A DNA stretch of 64,000 nucleotides from Aeromonas australiensis (lineage in GTDB: Bacteria; Pseudomonadota; Gammaproteobacteria; Enterobacterales; Aeromonadaceae). Below are positions 1 to 9,333 of this stretch, piece by piece; within the stretch, counting starts at the first letter, position 1; every line of letters starts with the position of its first letter. The position numbers were made by a program, and so were the translations under genes. The stretch is from positions 142,705 to 206,704 of the forward strand of contig NZ_CDDH01000069.1 in assembly GCF_000819725.1 (NCBI RefSeq). Direction: 5' to 3'. The notes below the pieces were generated by a model, which made no database searches, was not told where the DNA came from, and saw nothing but the letters and a program-made list of their open reading frames with translations.

Positions 1-2603
1 TCCAGCAGCGCCTGAATCAGTTATCCATCACCCTGGACGGGTTTATGCGCAAGATCAGAAGCGATCCTGAGTTGGCACAAGAGGAGCTCTCCCTGGCACT
101 GCTTGATGACATGGATACCTATCTGATGGCGCTGGCCAGGCTCCATGCCATGGAGATGGCCATCGAATATATTCACGCGCCACTGCAGGCCCAGATGAAA
201 AAAGTACTCGGTGTAAGCTCGTCAGAGAGTAAACAGCATCGCGATGTGTTGGAGCTGGCGCAGCTGAGTAACTATCTGCAGCGCAGTTGGGACAAACGCG
301 AGCAGATTACGCTGGCCAACTTGCTGCAGCAGTTGCAATCCCGTTATGGCGAACAGTCGGATATCGCCACCCTGATCCGCTTGAGCACTGACATGAGCCA
401 GCAGGTGATGGCCTATCACGCATTGCGTTACCAGCTCATCGACATGCATGTGAGTGAAAGCCTGGTGCGCTGGAAACTCGACCAGTTGGAGCGAGCCTCC
501 TCTTTGATGAACCGTTTCTATCTGATGGTGCTGTGCGGGGCTTTGATTTGCTTCGGGTTGGTGGCCTTCACGCTGTGGCGCCGCAACCAGAAGCTGAGTG
601 AGCTGTCGCGCCAGTCCGGCTTGCTGGCCCAGGCCAAGAGCGATTTTCTGGCCAATATGAGTCACGAGATCCGCACCCCCATGAATGCCATCATCGGCTT
701 CAGTTCGCTGGCACTGCAGACTGAGCTGGATCAGCAACAACGGGACTATCTGGGCAAGATCAAATCCTCATCCGATACCTTGCTGCTGCTTATCAACGAT
801 ATTCTCGATTTGACCAAGGTGGAGTCCGGCAAGCTGACGCTGGAGGAGATCGACTTCGATCTCAGCGAGCAGCTCGATTCGCTGGCTGGGATGTTTGCCG
901 ATCTGGCGGAGCGCAAGCATGTCGAGGTGATCATGCGCAAGTCACCGGAGGTGCCGGTCTTCTTGCGTGGGGATCCCCTGCGATTGGGGCAGGTGCTGGT
1001 CAATCTGGTGAACAATGCCATCAAATTTACCGAACGTGGTGAAGTTGAAGTCTCCATCGAGCTGGCCAATCCCCATCCAATGCGGATCCGCTTCAGTGTG
1101 CGCGATACCGGCATCGGCATTGCCGAAGAGAAGCAGGCTCAGCTGTTTCAGGCCTTTACGCAGCTGGAGGCAGGCAATACCCGCAAATATGGCGGCTCGG
1201 GTTTGGGTCTCAATATCTCCCAGCGGTTAGTCGAGCTGATGGGGGGGAGGATCACCGTACAGAGCAAGCCCGGAGTGGGCTCGTTGTTCACGTTCGATAT
1301 CCCGATGGCACAAGCGATCTACGGCGTGGCGGGAAGGAAGGTCTTCTTCGAGCACCAGCCGATGGTGATGGTGATGGATGATAACGAGCTGGTGCTGGAT
1401 CTGGCTAGGGACATTCTGGCGCGCGCCGGCGTGCGCGTGCAGCCGGTCAACACCCTCGCGCGCGCCCGTCAGCTACTCCGTGAAGAGGGGGTGAATCTGC
1501 GGTTGGCCATTCTCGACTGGCGCATGGGGCAGGAGGATGGGCTCGATCTGGCGCTGGAGATGTATCAGCACAGCCAGTGGCGGCAGATCCCCATCCTGAT
1601 GGTCAGCGCCTGGGCCAGAGAGGGGCTGCACACCCGGATGGAGAGCATGGGACTGACCCATTTTTTGCCCAAACCGATGACCGAAAATGCCCTGCTGGCC
1701 AAAGTAGACGAGCTGCTTAATGGCAGCTCCTACGAACTCAACCTGCGTAAAGCCGAGGTGCAAGGGGATCAGCAGCACTTTAAATCCTTGCTGCAGGGTA
1801 CCCGGATACTATTGGCAGAAGATAACCGGGTCAATCAGCTACTTATCATCGAGTATCTGCGGCGGGTTGATGCAGTAGTGTGTGTGGTCAGCAATGGTCG
1901 GGAGGCGGTGGAGCGGGTCGCCGAGCAGCCTTTTGACGTGATCCTGATGGATTTGCAGATGCCGGTGCTGGACGGGCTCGATGCCACCCGCCAGATCCGC
2001 AAGATGGTCGATAAGCACGATGTGCCCATCATTGCCCTCACCGCCAGTGCCATGCCCGGTGACAAGGATCGCTGTCTGGGGGTGGGAATGAATGGCTATG
2101 TCACCAAGCCGGTGAGCAAGCTGGATCTCTATAACAACCTGCTGCAGTGGGTGAAACCACAGGGGGTTGAGCAGGCAGGGCTCATGGAGGTGAAACCGCC
2201 GGATATGATGGGGATCCTCGATCTGCAGGACGCCCTTAAACGGCTGGAGCAGGACAAGGAGGCGTTGCAGATCCTGTTCAAGCTGTTCATGTCGGAGCAC
2301 AAGGACGATCTGTGGGAGATCCGCTCTGCCCTGCGCCGTCAGCAACCGGAAGTGGCCAGCAAGCTGCTGCACACCCTCAAAGGGGTGTCGACCAATATCT
2401 CGGCGGCTCGTCTGCAGTTGGTTGCCAGCGAGCTGGAGTGGCGTCTGCGGCAAAATGAGGTGTTGAGCGAGACAGATCTGGAGCAGTTGCAACAGGTGTT
2501 CAGCCAGACCCGGGCAGAGGTGTCACACTTCCTGTTGACTGGTGAGCAGCATGAAAATGCGTGCAACCCCTATGCGTCAGTGGATGATCGTATGTCACAG
2601 TGA
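1..2603 (+). CDS. Hybrid sensor histidine kinase/response regulator (5' partial)
   Basis: Inner-membrane phosphorelay kinase. The frame is open to base 3 of the window, so the true start lies upstream; the first in-window ATG is at 45. Counting from that ATG: a helical sensor remnant, a membrane segment near residues 157-180, a HisKA domain with the SHEIRTP box (His about 207), an HATPase with the G-G-SGLGL boxes, a receiver with Asp about 491 (ILDWRM), a second receiver with Asp about 636 (LMDLQMP) and a C-terminal Hpt with HTLKG (His about 776). The order HK-REC-REC-Hpt is typical of BarA/TorS-like hybrids. The input signal cannot be told from what is visible, and no partner regulator is in the window. 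Confidence 0.9.
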   Translation, partial: QQRLNQLSITLDGFMRKIRSDPELAQEELSLALLDDMDTYLMALARLHAMEMAIEYIHAPLQAQMKKVLGVSSSESKQHRDVLELAQLSNYLQRSWDKREQITLANLLQQLQSRYGEQSDIATLIRLSTDMSQQVMAYHALRYQLIDMHVSESLVRWKLDQLERASSLMNRFYLMVLCGALICFGLVAFTLWRRNQKLSELSRQSGLLAQAKSDFLANMSHEIRTPMNAIIGFSSLALQTELDQQQRDYLGKIKSSSDTLLLLINDILDLTKVESGKLTLEEIDFDLSEQLDSLAGMFADLAERKHVEVIMRKSPEVPVFLRGDPLRLGQVLVNLVNNAIKFTERGEVEVSIELANPHPMRIRFSVRDTGIGIAEEKQAQLFQAFTQLEAGNTRKYGGSGLGLNISQRLVELMGGRITVQSKPGVGSLFTFDIPMAQAIYGVAGRKVFFEHQPMVMVMDDNELVLDLARDILARAGVRVQPVNTLARARQLLREEGVNLRLAILDWRMGQEDGLDLALEMYQHSQWRQIPILMVSAWAREGLHTRMESMGLTHFLPKPMTENALLAKVDELLNGSSYELNLRKAEVQGDQQHFKSLLQGTRILLAEDNRVNQLLIIEYLRRVDAVVCVVSNGREAVERVAEQPFDVILMDLQMPVLDGLDATRQIRKMVDKHDVPIIALTASAMPGDKDRCLGVGMNGYVTKPVSKLDLYNNLLQWVKPQGVEQAGLMEVKPPDMMGILDLQDALKRLEQDKEALQILFKLFMSEHKDDLWEIRSALRRQQPEVASKLLHTLKGVSTNISAARLQLVASELEWRLRQNEVLSETDLEQLQQVFSQTRAEVSHFLLTGEQHENACNPYASVDDRMSQ

Positions 2604-2660
2604 ATTAAATAGTAATTATTCTCAACCAGCCCGGTTCGGGATATGATGAGCTTTCATTCG

Positions 2661-2689
2661 AATCGCCTCCAGCCGGAGGCGATTGTTTT
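2661..2689 (+). terminator. Intrinsic terminator after the hybrid kinase
   Basis: A perfect 10-bp stem (AATCGCCTCC / GGAGGCGATT) with a four-base loop is followed by GTTTTC. It separates the kinase from the ABC genes. Confidence 0.75.
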
Positions 2690-2767
2690 CATTCTTCTAT
2701 ATTCTGCGTGGTCTCTCGATAGCCGCTCTGGCGCGGTCACGGGCAGGTAGCGTTAAAGGTTGGTGGT

Positions 2768-4504
2768 GTGAGCGTATTTCTACGATTGAGCTGGTTTTTC
2801 AAGGAGCAGTGGCCCCGCTATCTGGCCGCTATCTCCCTGCTGCTGATGGTGGCCCTGTTGACGGTTATTCCGCCCAAAGTGGTGGGCTGGGTGGTGGATG
2901 GCATCACCAGGGGGGATCTCGACACTGGCACCCTGATGCGCTATCTGGCAGGGCTGTTTGGTCTGGGGGTACTGATTTATCTGCTGCGCTACGTCTGGCG
3001 GGTGATGCTGTTTGGTGCCTCTTACCGGCTAGCCTATGTCCTGCGTAATCGTCTGTTCAGCCATTTCACCCGGATGAGTCCCGATTTTTATCAGCGCCAC
3101 CGTACCGGCGATCTGATGGCCCATGCCACCAACGACATTCAGGCGGTAGAGATGACCGCAGGCGAAGGGGTGCTGACCCTGGTGGACTCCATCATGGTCG
3201 GGGTATTGGTACTCTCCATCATGTGCAGCCAGTACTCCTGGCAGTTGACGCTGGTCTCCTTGCTGCCGCTGCCGGTGATGGCCTATTTCATGAACCGCTT
3301 TGGCAAGCAGATCTACAAGGAGTTCAAGGCGGCGCAAGGGGCCTTCTCCAGGCTCAACAACAAGACCCAGGAGGCCCTTTCCGGGGTGCGGGTGCTGAAA
3401 TCCTATGCGGTTGAATCGTTGGAAGATGAAGGCTTTGCCGAGCTGACCCGGCAGGCGGGGGAGCGCAATATGGCGGTGGCCCGCATCGATGCCAAGTTCG
3501 ATCCGGTCATCTACCTCTGTATTGGTTGCTCCTACTTCCTCGCGGTGGCGGGGGGCAGTCTGCTGGTGCTGCGCGATGAGCTGACCCTGGGTGAGCTCAC
3601 CAGCTTCACCATGTACCTCGGCCAGCTGATTTGGCCGATGTTTGCCATCGCCTGGCTGTTCAACATCATCGAGCGGGGCAGCGCCGCCTACTCCCGTATC
3701 GAAAGCCTGTTGGGGGAGCGCAGCGATATCGAAGAGCCCGCCCAGCCGACCGCGTTTGTCTCAGCCTTTCCCTTGCAGATCAAAGGGGTGAGCTATCAAC
3801 TTGAGCAGCGCACCCTGCTTGCGGATATCAACATTACCCTCAAGCAAGGGGGCATGCTCGGGGTAGTGGGGCGCACCGGGGCAGGCAAGAGCACCCTGCT
3901 CAAGTTGTTGATGCGCCTTGCCAATCCGACCCACGGTTCGATTTTCATGGGGAGCGTACCGATTAACCAGCTGCCGCTCGCCACACTGCGCAGCCAGTTT
4001 GCCTATGTGCCGCAGGAGCCCTTCCTGTTTTCCACCACCATCGCCGCCAATATTGCCCTCGGCAAACCCGATGCGAGCCGCGAGGAGGTCGAACGGGTGG
4101 CGCGCATTGCCTGTGTCCACGATGATATCGTGCGTTTCCCCAAGGGCTATGAGACCGAGGTCGGGGAGAAGGGGGTGACCCTCTCCGGCGGCCAGAAACA
4201 GCGGCTGGCCATTGCCCGCGCCCTGCTGCTGGAGGCACCCATTCTGGTGCTCGATGATGCGCTCTCGGCGGTGGATGCCCACACCGAGCAGCAAATTCTG
4301 CACGCCCTCAAGGCCCATCGTCGCACCCTGATCCTGGTCAGCCATCGCATGACGGCGGTGGAGCAGGCCGACGAGATCCTGGTGCTGGAGCAGGGGGCCG
4401 TCAGCGAGCGAGGTCATCATGGTGTCCTGATGGCGCACAATGGCTGGTACGCAGATATGGTGCGTTATCAGCGTCTCGAAGAAGCGGTGGAGGAGAGCCT
4501 GTGA
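2768..4504 (+). CDS. mdlA: ABC exporter half-transporter, MdlA-like
   Basis: One half of a probable heterodimeric multidrug-type ABC exporter: an N-terminal six-helix membrane domain (to about residue 310) fused to an ATPase. Walker A (GRTGAGKST) lies near residue 367 and the signature LSGGQ near 471. Walker B reads LVLDDALS, with Asp where the catalytic Glu is usual. The next gene keeps the Glu, which is the asymmetry of heterodimeric exporters with one degenerate ATP site. I chose the GTG start at 2768, preceded by AAAGG. The stop overlaps the next start by 4 bp, so the two genes are probably translationally coupled. The substrate is unknown. Confidence 0.88.
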   Translation: MSVFLRLSWFFKEQWPRYLAAISLLLMVALLTVIPPKVVGWVVDGITRGDLDTGTLMRYLAGLFGLGVLIYLLRYVWRVMLFGASYRLAYVLRNRLFSHFTRMSPDFYQRHRTGDLMAHATNDIQAVEMTAGEGVLTLVDSIMVGVLVLSIMCSQYSWQLTLVSLLPLPVMAYFMNRFGKQIYKEFKAAQGAFSRLNNKTQEALSGVRVLKSYAVESLEDEGFAELTRQAGERNMAVARIDAKFDPVIYLCIGCSYFLAVAGGSLLVLRDELTLGELTSFTMYLGQLIWPMFAIAWLFNIIERGSAAYSRIESLLGERSDIEEPAQPTAFVSAFPLQIKGVSYQLEQRTLLADINITLKQGGMLGVVGRTGAGKSTLLKLLMRLANPTHGSIFMGSVPINQLPLATLRSQFAYVPQEPFLFSTTIAANIALGKPDASREEVERVARIACVHDDIVRFPKGYETEVGEKGVTLSGGQKQRLAIARALLLEAPILVLDDALSAVDAHTEQQILHALKAHRRTLILVSHRMTAVEQADEILVLEQGAVSERGHHGVLMAHNGWYADMVRYQRLEEAVEESL

Positions 4505-6252
4505 ATCCGACCATTAAACGACTGCTTGCCTACTGCGCCCGCTATCCTCGTTGGCTCATTCAGGCGGGGATGTGCCTGCTGCTCGCCACCGGCGCCGAAG
4601 TGGCCGGACCGCTGCTGATCAAGCTTTTTATCGATGACTATCTGGCGCCTCGCAATATCGTGCTGCCCACCATAGCCCTGATTGCAGCGGGCTATCTGGG
4701 CTTGCAGGTGCTGTCGGCGGCGGGTTTCTATTTGCAATCCCTGCGCTTTAACCGCATCGCCCAGGCGGTGGTGCAAACTTTGCGCGAGCAGGTATTTGCC
4801 ACCGCCATCCGCTTGCCAGCCAGCTACTTTGACAAGCATCGCTCCGGCTCGCTGATTTCCCGCATCACCAACGACACCGAGGCGATCATGAACCTCTATG
4901 TGCAGGTGATCGGTATGCTGGTGCAGAAGATGGTGCTCTTGTGCGGCATCCTCATCTCCATGGCGCTGCTGGACTTGCGGCTGATGCTGGTCTGCTCCCT
5001 GCTGCTGCCCGCGGTGGGCACAGTGATGTGGCTCTACCAGAAATTGAGCGTGCCGGTGGTACGGGCGACCCGCAGCCTGCTCTCCGACATCAACAGCCGC
5101 CTCAACGAGTCGCTGCAGGGGATGCCTGTCATTCAGGCCATGGTGCAGGAACGCCACTTTGCCAATGCCTTTGCCGAGGTGAATCAGCAGCACAGGTCGG
5201 CACGGATCAAGAGCCTCAAGATCAACGGCATTTTGCTGCGCCCGCTTATCGATCTCTTCTACATGATGGTGCTGATCGGCCTGTTGGCGCTGTTTGCTCA
5301 CGAGGGGCTTAGCGCAGGCGGCGCCATCCAGGTGGGGGTGCTCTACGCCTTTATCAGCTATCTGGGGCGGATGATCGAGCCGCTCATCGAGATGACCAAC
5401 CAGCTCAACCAGTTGCAGCAGGCCATGGTCGCCGGGGAGCGGGTCTTTGCTCTGCTCGATGAAACCCGCGAGAGTACCGACGGCGAGCTGTGCCCGCTGG
5501 AAGGGCGGGTCAGTTTCGAGCGGGTGAGCTTCTCCTACGATGGCGAGCAGCAGGTGCTGCGGGAGGTGAGCTTTGCCGCAGAACCGGGCCAGATGCTGGC
5601 GCTGGTGGGTCATACCGGCAGCGGCAAGTCCACCATCATCAGCTTGCTGATGGGCTTCTATCCGCTGGATCAGGGGCAGATCCGCTTCGATGATCACGCT
5701 CTGGATACCCTGTCGCTGGCGGCGGTGCGCCGCAGTATCGGGCTGGTACAGCAGGATCCCTTTATCTTCGTCGGCACCCTGGCCGAGAACCTGCGTCTCG
5801 GCCGCGCCGGAATAGACGAAGCGCGGCTCTGGCAGGCGTTGAGCGAGGTGCAGTTGACCGAGTTTGTGCGCAGCTTGCCACAGGGGATCAACACCCTGAT
5901 GGAGGAGGGGGGCAAGAACCTCTCCGCCGGCCAGCGGCAACTGCTCTCCTTTGCCCGGGCGCTGGTGGGGGATCCGCGCATCCTCATTCTCGATGAAGCG
6001 ACGGCGAGCGTGGACTCCCAGACCGAGTTGGCGCTGTCGCAGGCTATCTCGGCCGCCCGTCGTGGCCGCACCACCATTGCCATCGCCCACCGCCTCTCGA
6101 CCATCGTCGATGCGGACGAGATCCTGCTGCTCTCCCGCGGGCAGGTGAGCGAGCGGGGTAGCCACAGCGAGCTGATGGCCTTTGGCGGCAACTATGCCCA
6201 GCTGTTCGAGATGCAGAGTCAGGGGGCCTGGCTGGAAGAGAAGCGAGCCTGA
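4501..6252 (+). CDS. mdlB: ABC exporter half-transporter, MdlB-like
   Basis: Second half of the exporter, 583 aa: six membrane helices, then an ATPase with Walker A (GHTGSGKST) near residue 369, an LSAGQ signature near 473 and Walker B LILDEATAS with the catalytic Glu intact. It starts with GTG inside the stop of mdlA (GTGA overlap). A terminator follows, so mdlAB looks like a two-gene operon. Family and pairing are clear; what it transports is not. Confidence 0.88.
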   Translation: MNPTIKRLLAYCARYPRWLIQAGMCLLLATGAEVAGPLLIKLFIDDYLAPRNIVLPTIALIAAGYLGLQVLSAAGFYLQSLRFNRIAQAVVQTLREQVFATAIRLPASYFDKHRSGSLISRITNDTEAIMNLYVQVIGMLVQKMVLLCGILISMALLDLRLMLVCSLLLPAVGTVMWLYQKLSVPVVRATRSLLSDINSRLNESLQGMPVIQAMVQERHFANAFAEVNQQHRSARIKSLKINGILLRPLIDLFYMMVLIGLLALFAHEGLSAGGAIQVGVLYAFISYLGRMIEPLIEMTNQLNQLQQAMVAGERVFALLDETRESTDGELCPLEGRVSFERVSFSYDGEQQVLREVSFAAEPGQMLALVGHTGSGKSTIISLLMGFYPLDQGQIRFDDHALDTLSLAAVRRSIGLVQQDPFIFVGTLAENLRLGRAGIDEARLWQALSEVQLTEFVRSLPQGINTLMEEGGKNLSAGQRQLLSFARALVGDPRILILDEATASVDSQTELALSQAISAARRGRTTIAIAHRLSTIVDADEILLLSRGQVSERGSHSELMAFGGNYAQLFEMQSQGAWLEEKRA

Positions 6253-6289
6253 TTGGCCAATTGGCTGTGAACAGTGAGATGAATACGAA

Positions 6290-6318
6290 GGGGGAACCGA
6301 TGTGGTTTCCCCTTTTTT
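6290..6318 (+). terminator. Terminator of mdlAB
   Basis: A 9-bp stem (GGGGGAACC / GGTTTCCCC, one G-U pair), a five-base loop and seven Ts. Confidence 0.85.
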
Positions 6319-6335
6319 TGCGTGCACTGCGACAA

Positions 6336-6372
6336 CAGTTATCCGGTCACCGTGGTCGTGACCGGATAACTG
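6336..6372. repeat. Perfect inverted repeat, 15-bp arms
   Basis: CAGTTATCCGGTCAC, a 7-base spacer, then its exact reverse complement. There is no T-run, and it lies about 20 bases past the mdlAB terminator, so it is not needed to end that operon. It could be a protein site or a structured RNA element. The stretch from here to the riboswitch at 6745 holds no gene I can support. Confidence 0.7.
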
Positions 6373-6744
6373 GGAGATGGAGGGCTCGAGGGTAACTGGT
6401 GACGCACAAGTGCCGGACCCCGTCTCCCTGAACGTAGAAGACAGGGCACTCGTCAAGGGCGAGTCAGCAAAAACGGTTGCTGCAACTTATCCATATCTGG
6501 AGGCGGATACGCTGGCAGGCGAAGTGGTGACGTAGCGAGCATGACGCAGATAATCAATATGAGCCGTCATTGGGTCTTGTGGCTGGATTTCAATGAGACC
6601 TTATTAGGCAAAAATAGCTCCAAAATGGGAGTTGTTGAATCATTTGACTACCCTTTTCGAACGTTGCTATGTTTTTCATGAGTATTTAATCGGAAAACTT
6701 GCTATAAGCTGCCATCTCGATAAAATGTGCGACGAATACCTTTA

Positions 6745-6998
6745 AGTAGAGGCGCGCTGCCTATGAGTATTTGTGCGGAGGGTGATGCCTGTGATGCACA
6801 AGGAAAGGAGTCAGCGCCGAAGTGGCCAGGCCATCATACCGGGCTGCTGGTTCTGCATCTAATAGGTGCAGGACTGCCATAGTCATCCACTATGGAGCGC
6901 TACCTGAAGGGGCTGAGGAGTATAACCTCCCCATAGGTTTTGTTTCTTTAGATCCTCTCGGTAGATCTCCACCTGTTTTCTTTAGGTGAGAAGAGATC
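6745..6998 (+). ncRNA. Lysine riboswitch (L box) and expression platform
   Basis: Conserved L-box segments appear in order: AGAGGCGCGCTGC, AGGAAAGGAGTCAGCGCCGAAG (split here by family conservation), the GGGCTGCTGGTTCTGCA arm and GGACTGCC, and the closing GAGCGCTACC that pairs with the 5' strand. The aptamer runs to about 6907. A hairpin built on GAGG/CCTC (about 6910-6933) is followed by TTTTGTTTCTTT, a possible riboswitch terminator. A second small hairpin (CACCT/AGGTG, about 6970-6988) lies against the ribosome site of the next gene. By family knowledge lysine would turn the gene off; the exact switching pairs are inference. Confidence 0.88.
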
Positions 6999-8579
6999 AT
7001 GGACATTACTCATTTTGCCGACTCCGGTTGGTCTGTTGTTCCCCCCCTGTTAGCTGTCGCACTGGCGATCCTGACCCGCCGCGTGCTGTTGTCCCTTGGT
7101 GTGGGCATCGTGGCAGGCAGTCTGTTGCTCAACCAGTTTTCGCCCCTCGAATCCCTGCATTACATGTTGAATACCGTGCTCAAGATCTTCTGGGTCGATG
7201 GTGCGCTCAATAGTGACAACGTCAACATGATCCTGTTCATGCTGCTGTTGGGTGGCCTTATCAGCCTGATGAGCGTCTCCGGGGCGACCCGTGCCTTTGC
7301 CGAGTGGGCCGAGCGTCGTGCCAAGACCCGTAAGGGTGCCAAAGCGCTGACCGGGATGATGGTTTTTGCCTTCTTTATCGATGACTTCTTCCACAGCCTG
7401 TCGGTGGGGGCTATCTGCCGTCCGGTGACTGACCGCTTCCAGATCTCCCGTGCCAAACTGGCCTATCTGCTGGACTCCACCGCGGCGCCAGTCTGTGTGC
7501 TGATGCCCATCTCCTCCTGGGGTGCCTATATCATCGCCCTGGTTGGCGGCATCATGGCGGCTCACGGTTTGACCGAGCAGAGCCCCATCGCGGCGTTTGT
7601 CGAGATGATCCCGATGAACCTCTACGCCGTCTTCACCCTGGTGATGGTGCTGGTGGTGATCGCGTTTCAGCTCGATATCGGCCCGATGCGCCAGCACGAA
7701 GCGTGGGCGCTGGAAGGCAAGCTGTGGGATGAGTCCAAGGGCCGCCCCATCGGTCTGGATATGGAGAGCCCGGAGGAGAGCAACGGCGGCATGATCGACA
7801 TGGTACTGCCGATCCTGACCCTGACCGCCGCTACCATCTATTTCATGATTGATTCCGGTGCGGCGGTGCTGAGCGAGAAAGGGCTGCCATTCAGCGTGCT
7901 CGGCTCGTTCGAAAATACCAATGTCGGCTCTTCGCTGGTTTACGGTGCCCTCTCCAGCCTGGTGGTCTCCATCGGTCTGGCGATGCGCCTGAAGCTGGGT
8001 GCCAAGAACTGGATCAAGGCCGCGCCACAGGGCGTCATGGCCATGCTGCCGGCGATCAACATCCTGCTGTTTGCCTGGACCATCGGTGCCGTGGTGCGCG
8101 ACGTGGAGACCGGCAAGTACCTGGCTTCGTTGGCCAATGGCAACCTGCCGATCGAAGTGCTGCCTGCTGTGGTCTTTATCCTCTCCTGTGCCATGGCGTT
8201 TGCCACCGGCACCAGCTGGGGTACCTTCGGTATCATGCTGCCGCTGGCCGGTGATATGGCTGCCGCCAGCGACATCAGCCTGATGCTGCCGATGCTGGCT
8301 GCGGTACTGGCTGGCTCGGTGTTCGGGGATCACAGCTCGCCCATCTCAAGCACCAGCATCCTCTCTGCCACCGGTGCCGGTTGCCATCACATCGATCACG
8401 TGATGACCCAGCTGCCCTATGCACTGGCCATCGCCTTCGGGGCGGCACTGGGTTACCTGGCAATGGGGTTCATGCACTCCAGCCTGGCCGGTTTCAGCGT
8501 CAGCGCCCTCTGGTTCGTGCTCTTTACCAGCTATCACCTGAAAAAGGCCAAAGCGCGGCCAGAGCTGGCCACCGCGTAA
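6999..8579 (+). CDS. lysW: NhaC-family carrier, probable lysine transporter LysW
   Basis: A polytopic inner-membrane protein of 526 aa with about 11-12 hydrophobic segments, of the NhaC/ion-transporter superfamily (for example the FFIDDFFHSL stretch and the GTSWGTFGI motif near the C-terminus). By sequence alone it could be called a Na+/H+ antiporter. The lysine riboswitch directly upstream is the reason to prefer LysW, a lysine carrier predicted in gammaproteobacteria from the same arrangement. It is a single-gene unit with its own terminator. The direction of transport is not known from sequence. Confidence 0.82.
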   Translation: MDITHFADSGWSVVPPLLAVALAILTRRVLLSLGVGIVAGSLLLNQFSPLESLHYMLNTVLKIFWVDGALNSDNVNMILFMLLLGGLISLMSVSGATRAFAEWAERRAKTRKGAKALTGMMVFAFFIDDFFHSLSVGAICRPVTDRFQISRAKLAYLLDSTAAPVCVLMPISSWGAYIIALVGGIMAAHGLTEQSPIAAFVEMIPMNLYAVFTLVMVLVVIAFQLDIGPMRQHEAWALEGKLWDESKGRPIGLDMESPEESNGGMIDMVLPILTLTAATIYFMIDSGAAVLSEKGLPFSVLGSFENTNVGSSLVYGALSSLVVSIGLAMRLKLGAKNWIKAAPQGVMAMLPAINILLFAWTIGAVVRDVETGKYLASLANGNLPIEVLPAVVFILSCAMAFATGTSWGTFGIMLPLAGDMAAASDISLMLPMLAAVLAGSVFGDHSSPISSTSILSATGAGCHHIDHVMTQLPYALAIAFGAALGYLAMGFMHSSLAGFSVSALWFVLFTSYHLKKAKARPELATA

Positions 8580-8590
8580 CATTTATAGAG

Positions 8591-8619
8591 CAAGGGGCCC
8601 CGCGGGCCCCTTGGTTTTG
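8591..8619 (+). terminator. Terminator of the lysW gene
   Basis: A 10-bp stem CAAGGGGCCC / GGGCCCCTTG with a CGC loop, followed by GTTTTG. Confidence 0.8.
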
Positions 8620-8671
8620 TCAGGGGCGTTGGTTAGCATGCGCCCCATAAATTCAGTTTCGGAACCGTATC

Positions 8672-9253
8672 ATGGCTTCACTGCACTACAAATTTGCCAC
8701 CATGAATTCAGGCAAATCCACCCAGCTTATTCAGGCGCACTTCAACTATCTGGAGCGGGGTATGCATCCTCTGGCGATGACGCCAGCCATCGACGACCGT
8801 TTCGGGGTCGGGGTGATCAGTGCCCGGGTTGGCCTTGAGCTGAAGGTGGACGTGTTCAGCGACAGCTGTGATCTGTTTGAAATGGTGAAAGCGCGTCATG
8901 CGAAGAAACATATCGATGTTTTTATCGTGGACGAGGCCCAGTTCCTGACCCGTGAGCAGGTCTACCAGCTGGCCCGCATCGTCGATGAGCAGGATATTCC
9001 GGTGATGGCCTATGGCCTCAAGACCGATTTTCGTGGCGAGCTGTTCCCCGGTTCCTACCATCTGCTCTGTCTGGCCGACAAGTTTGAGGAGCTGAAGAGC
9101 ATCTGCTGGTGCGGCAACAAGGCTCACATGAACTCCCGGGTCAACGAAGCGGGTCAGGTGATGCGTGATGGCGAACAGGTGGAGATCGGCGGCAACGATC
9201 GCTATGTGTCGCTCTGTCGCAAACACTATCTCGAAGGTCGGGCCTACAAGTAA
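8672..9253 (+). CDS. tdk: Thymidine kinase
   Basis: Phosphorylates thymidine with ATP in nucleoside salvage. The 193-aa protein is a little shorter than the E. coli enzyme. The P-loop is ATMNSGKST (residues 9-17) and the Walker B/catalytic segment is VDEAQF near residue 88. Zinc-binding Cys pairs appear as ICWC and CRKH near the C-terminus, and the substrate-lid segment ends in GNDRYVSLC. It is monocistronic, with a strong terminator just after it. Confidence 0.95.
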   Translation: MASLHYKFATMNSGKSTQLIQAHFNYLERGMHPLAMTPAIDDRFGVGVISARVGLELKVDVFSDSCDLFEMVKARHAKKHIDVFIVDEAQFLTREQVYQLARIVDEQDIPVMAYGLKTDFRGELFPGSYHLLCLADKFEELKSICWCGNKAHMNSRVNEAGQVMRDGEQVEIGGNDRYVSLCRKHYLEGRAYK

Positions 9254-9281
9254 GTCGGCTGCGATATTTGAATCGTCGAGT

Positions 9282-9309
9282 AGGGCGCCAATCTGGCGCC
9301 CTTTTTATT
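9282..9309 (+). terminator. Terminator of tdk
   Basis: AGGGCGCCA / TGGCGCCCT stem with a three-base loop and a T-tract; also usable in the opposite direction. Confidence 0.82.
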
Positions 9310-9333
9310 TTCCCCAACTTGTATCGCTGTGGT

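Noticed and set aside
4468..6456. 662-codon ORF antisense to mdlB
   Set aside because: It mirrors the codon pattern of mdlB in a high G+C gene, with low-complexity His/Gln/Arg-rich translation and no family resemblance.
6377..6535. About 52-codon ORF after the mdlAB terminator
   Set aside because: GGGAG abuts the ATG with no spacing, there is no recognisable family, and the frame is short enough to arise by chance.
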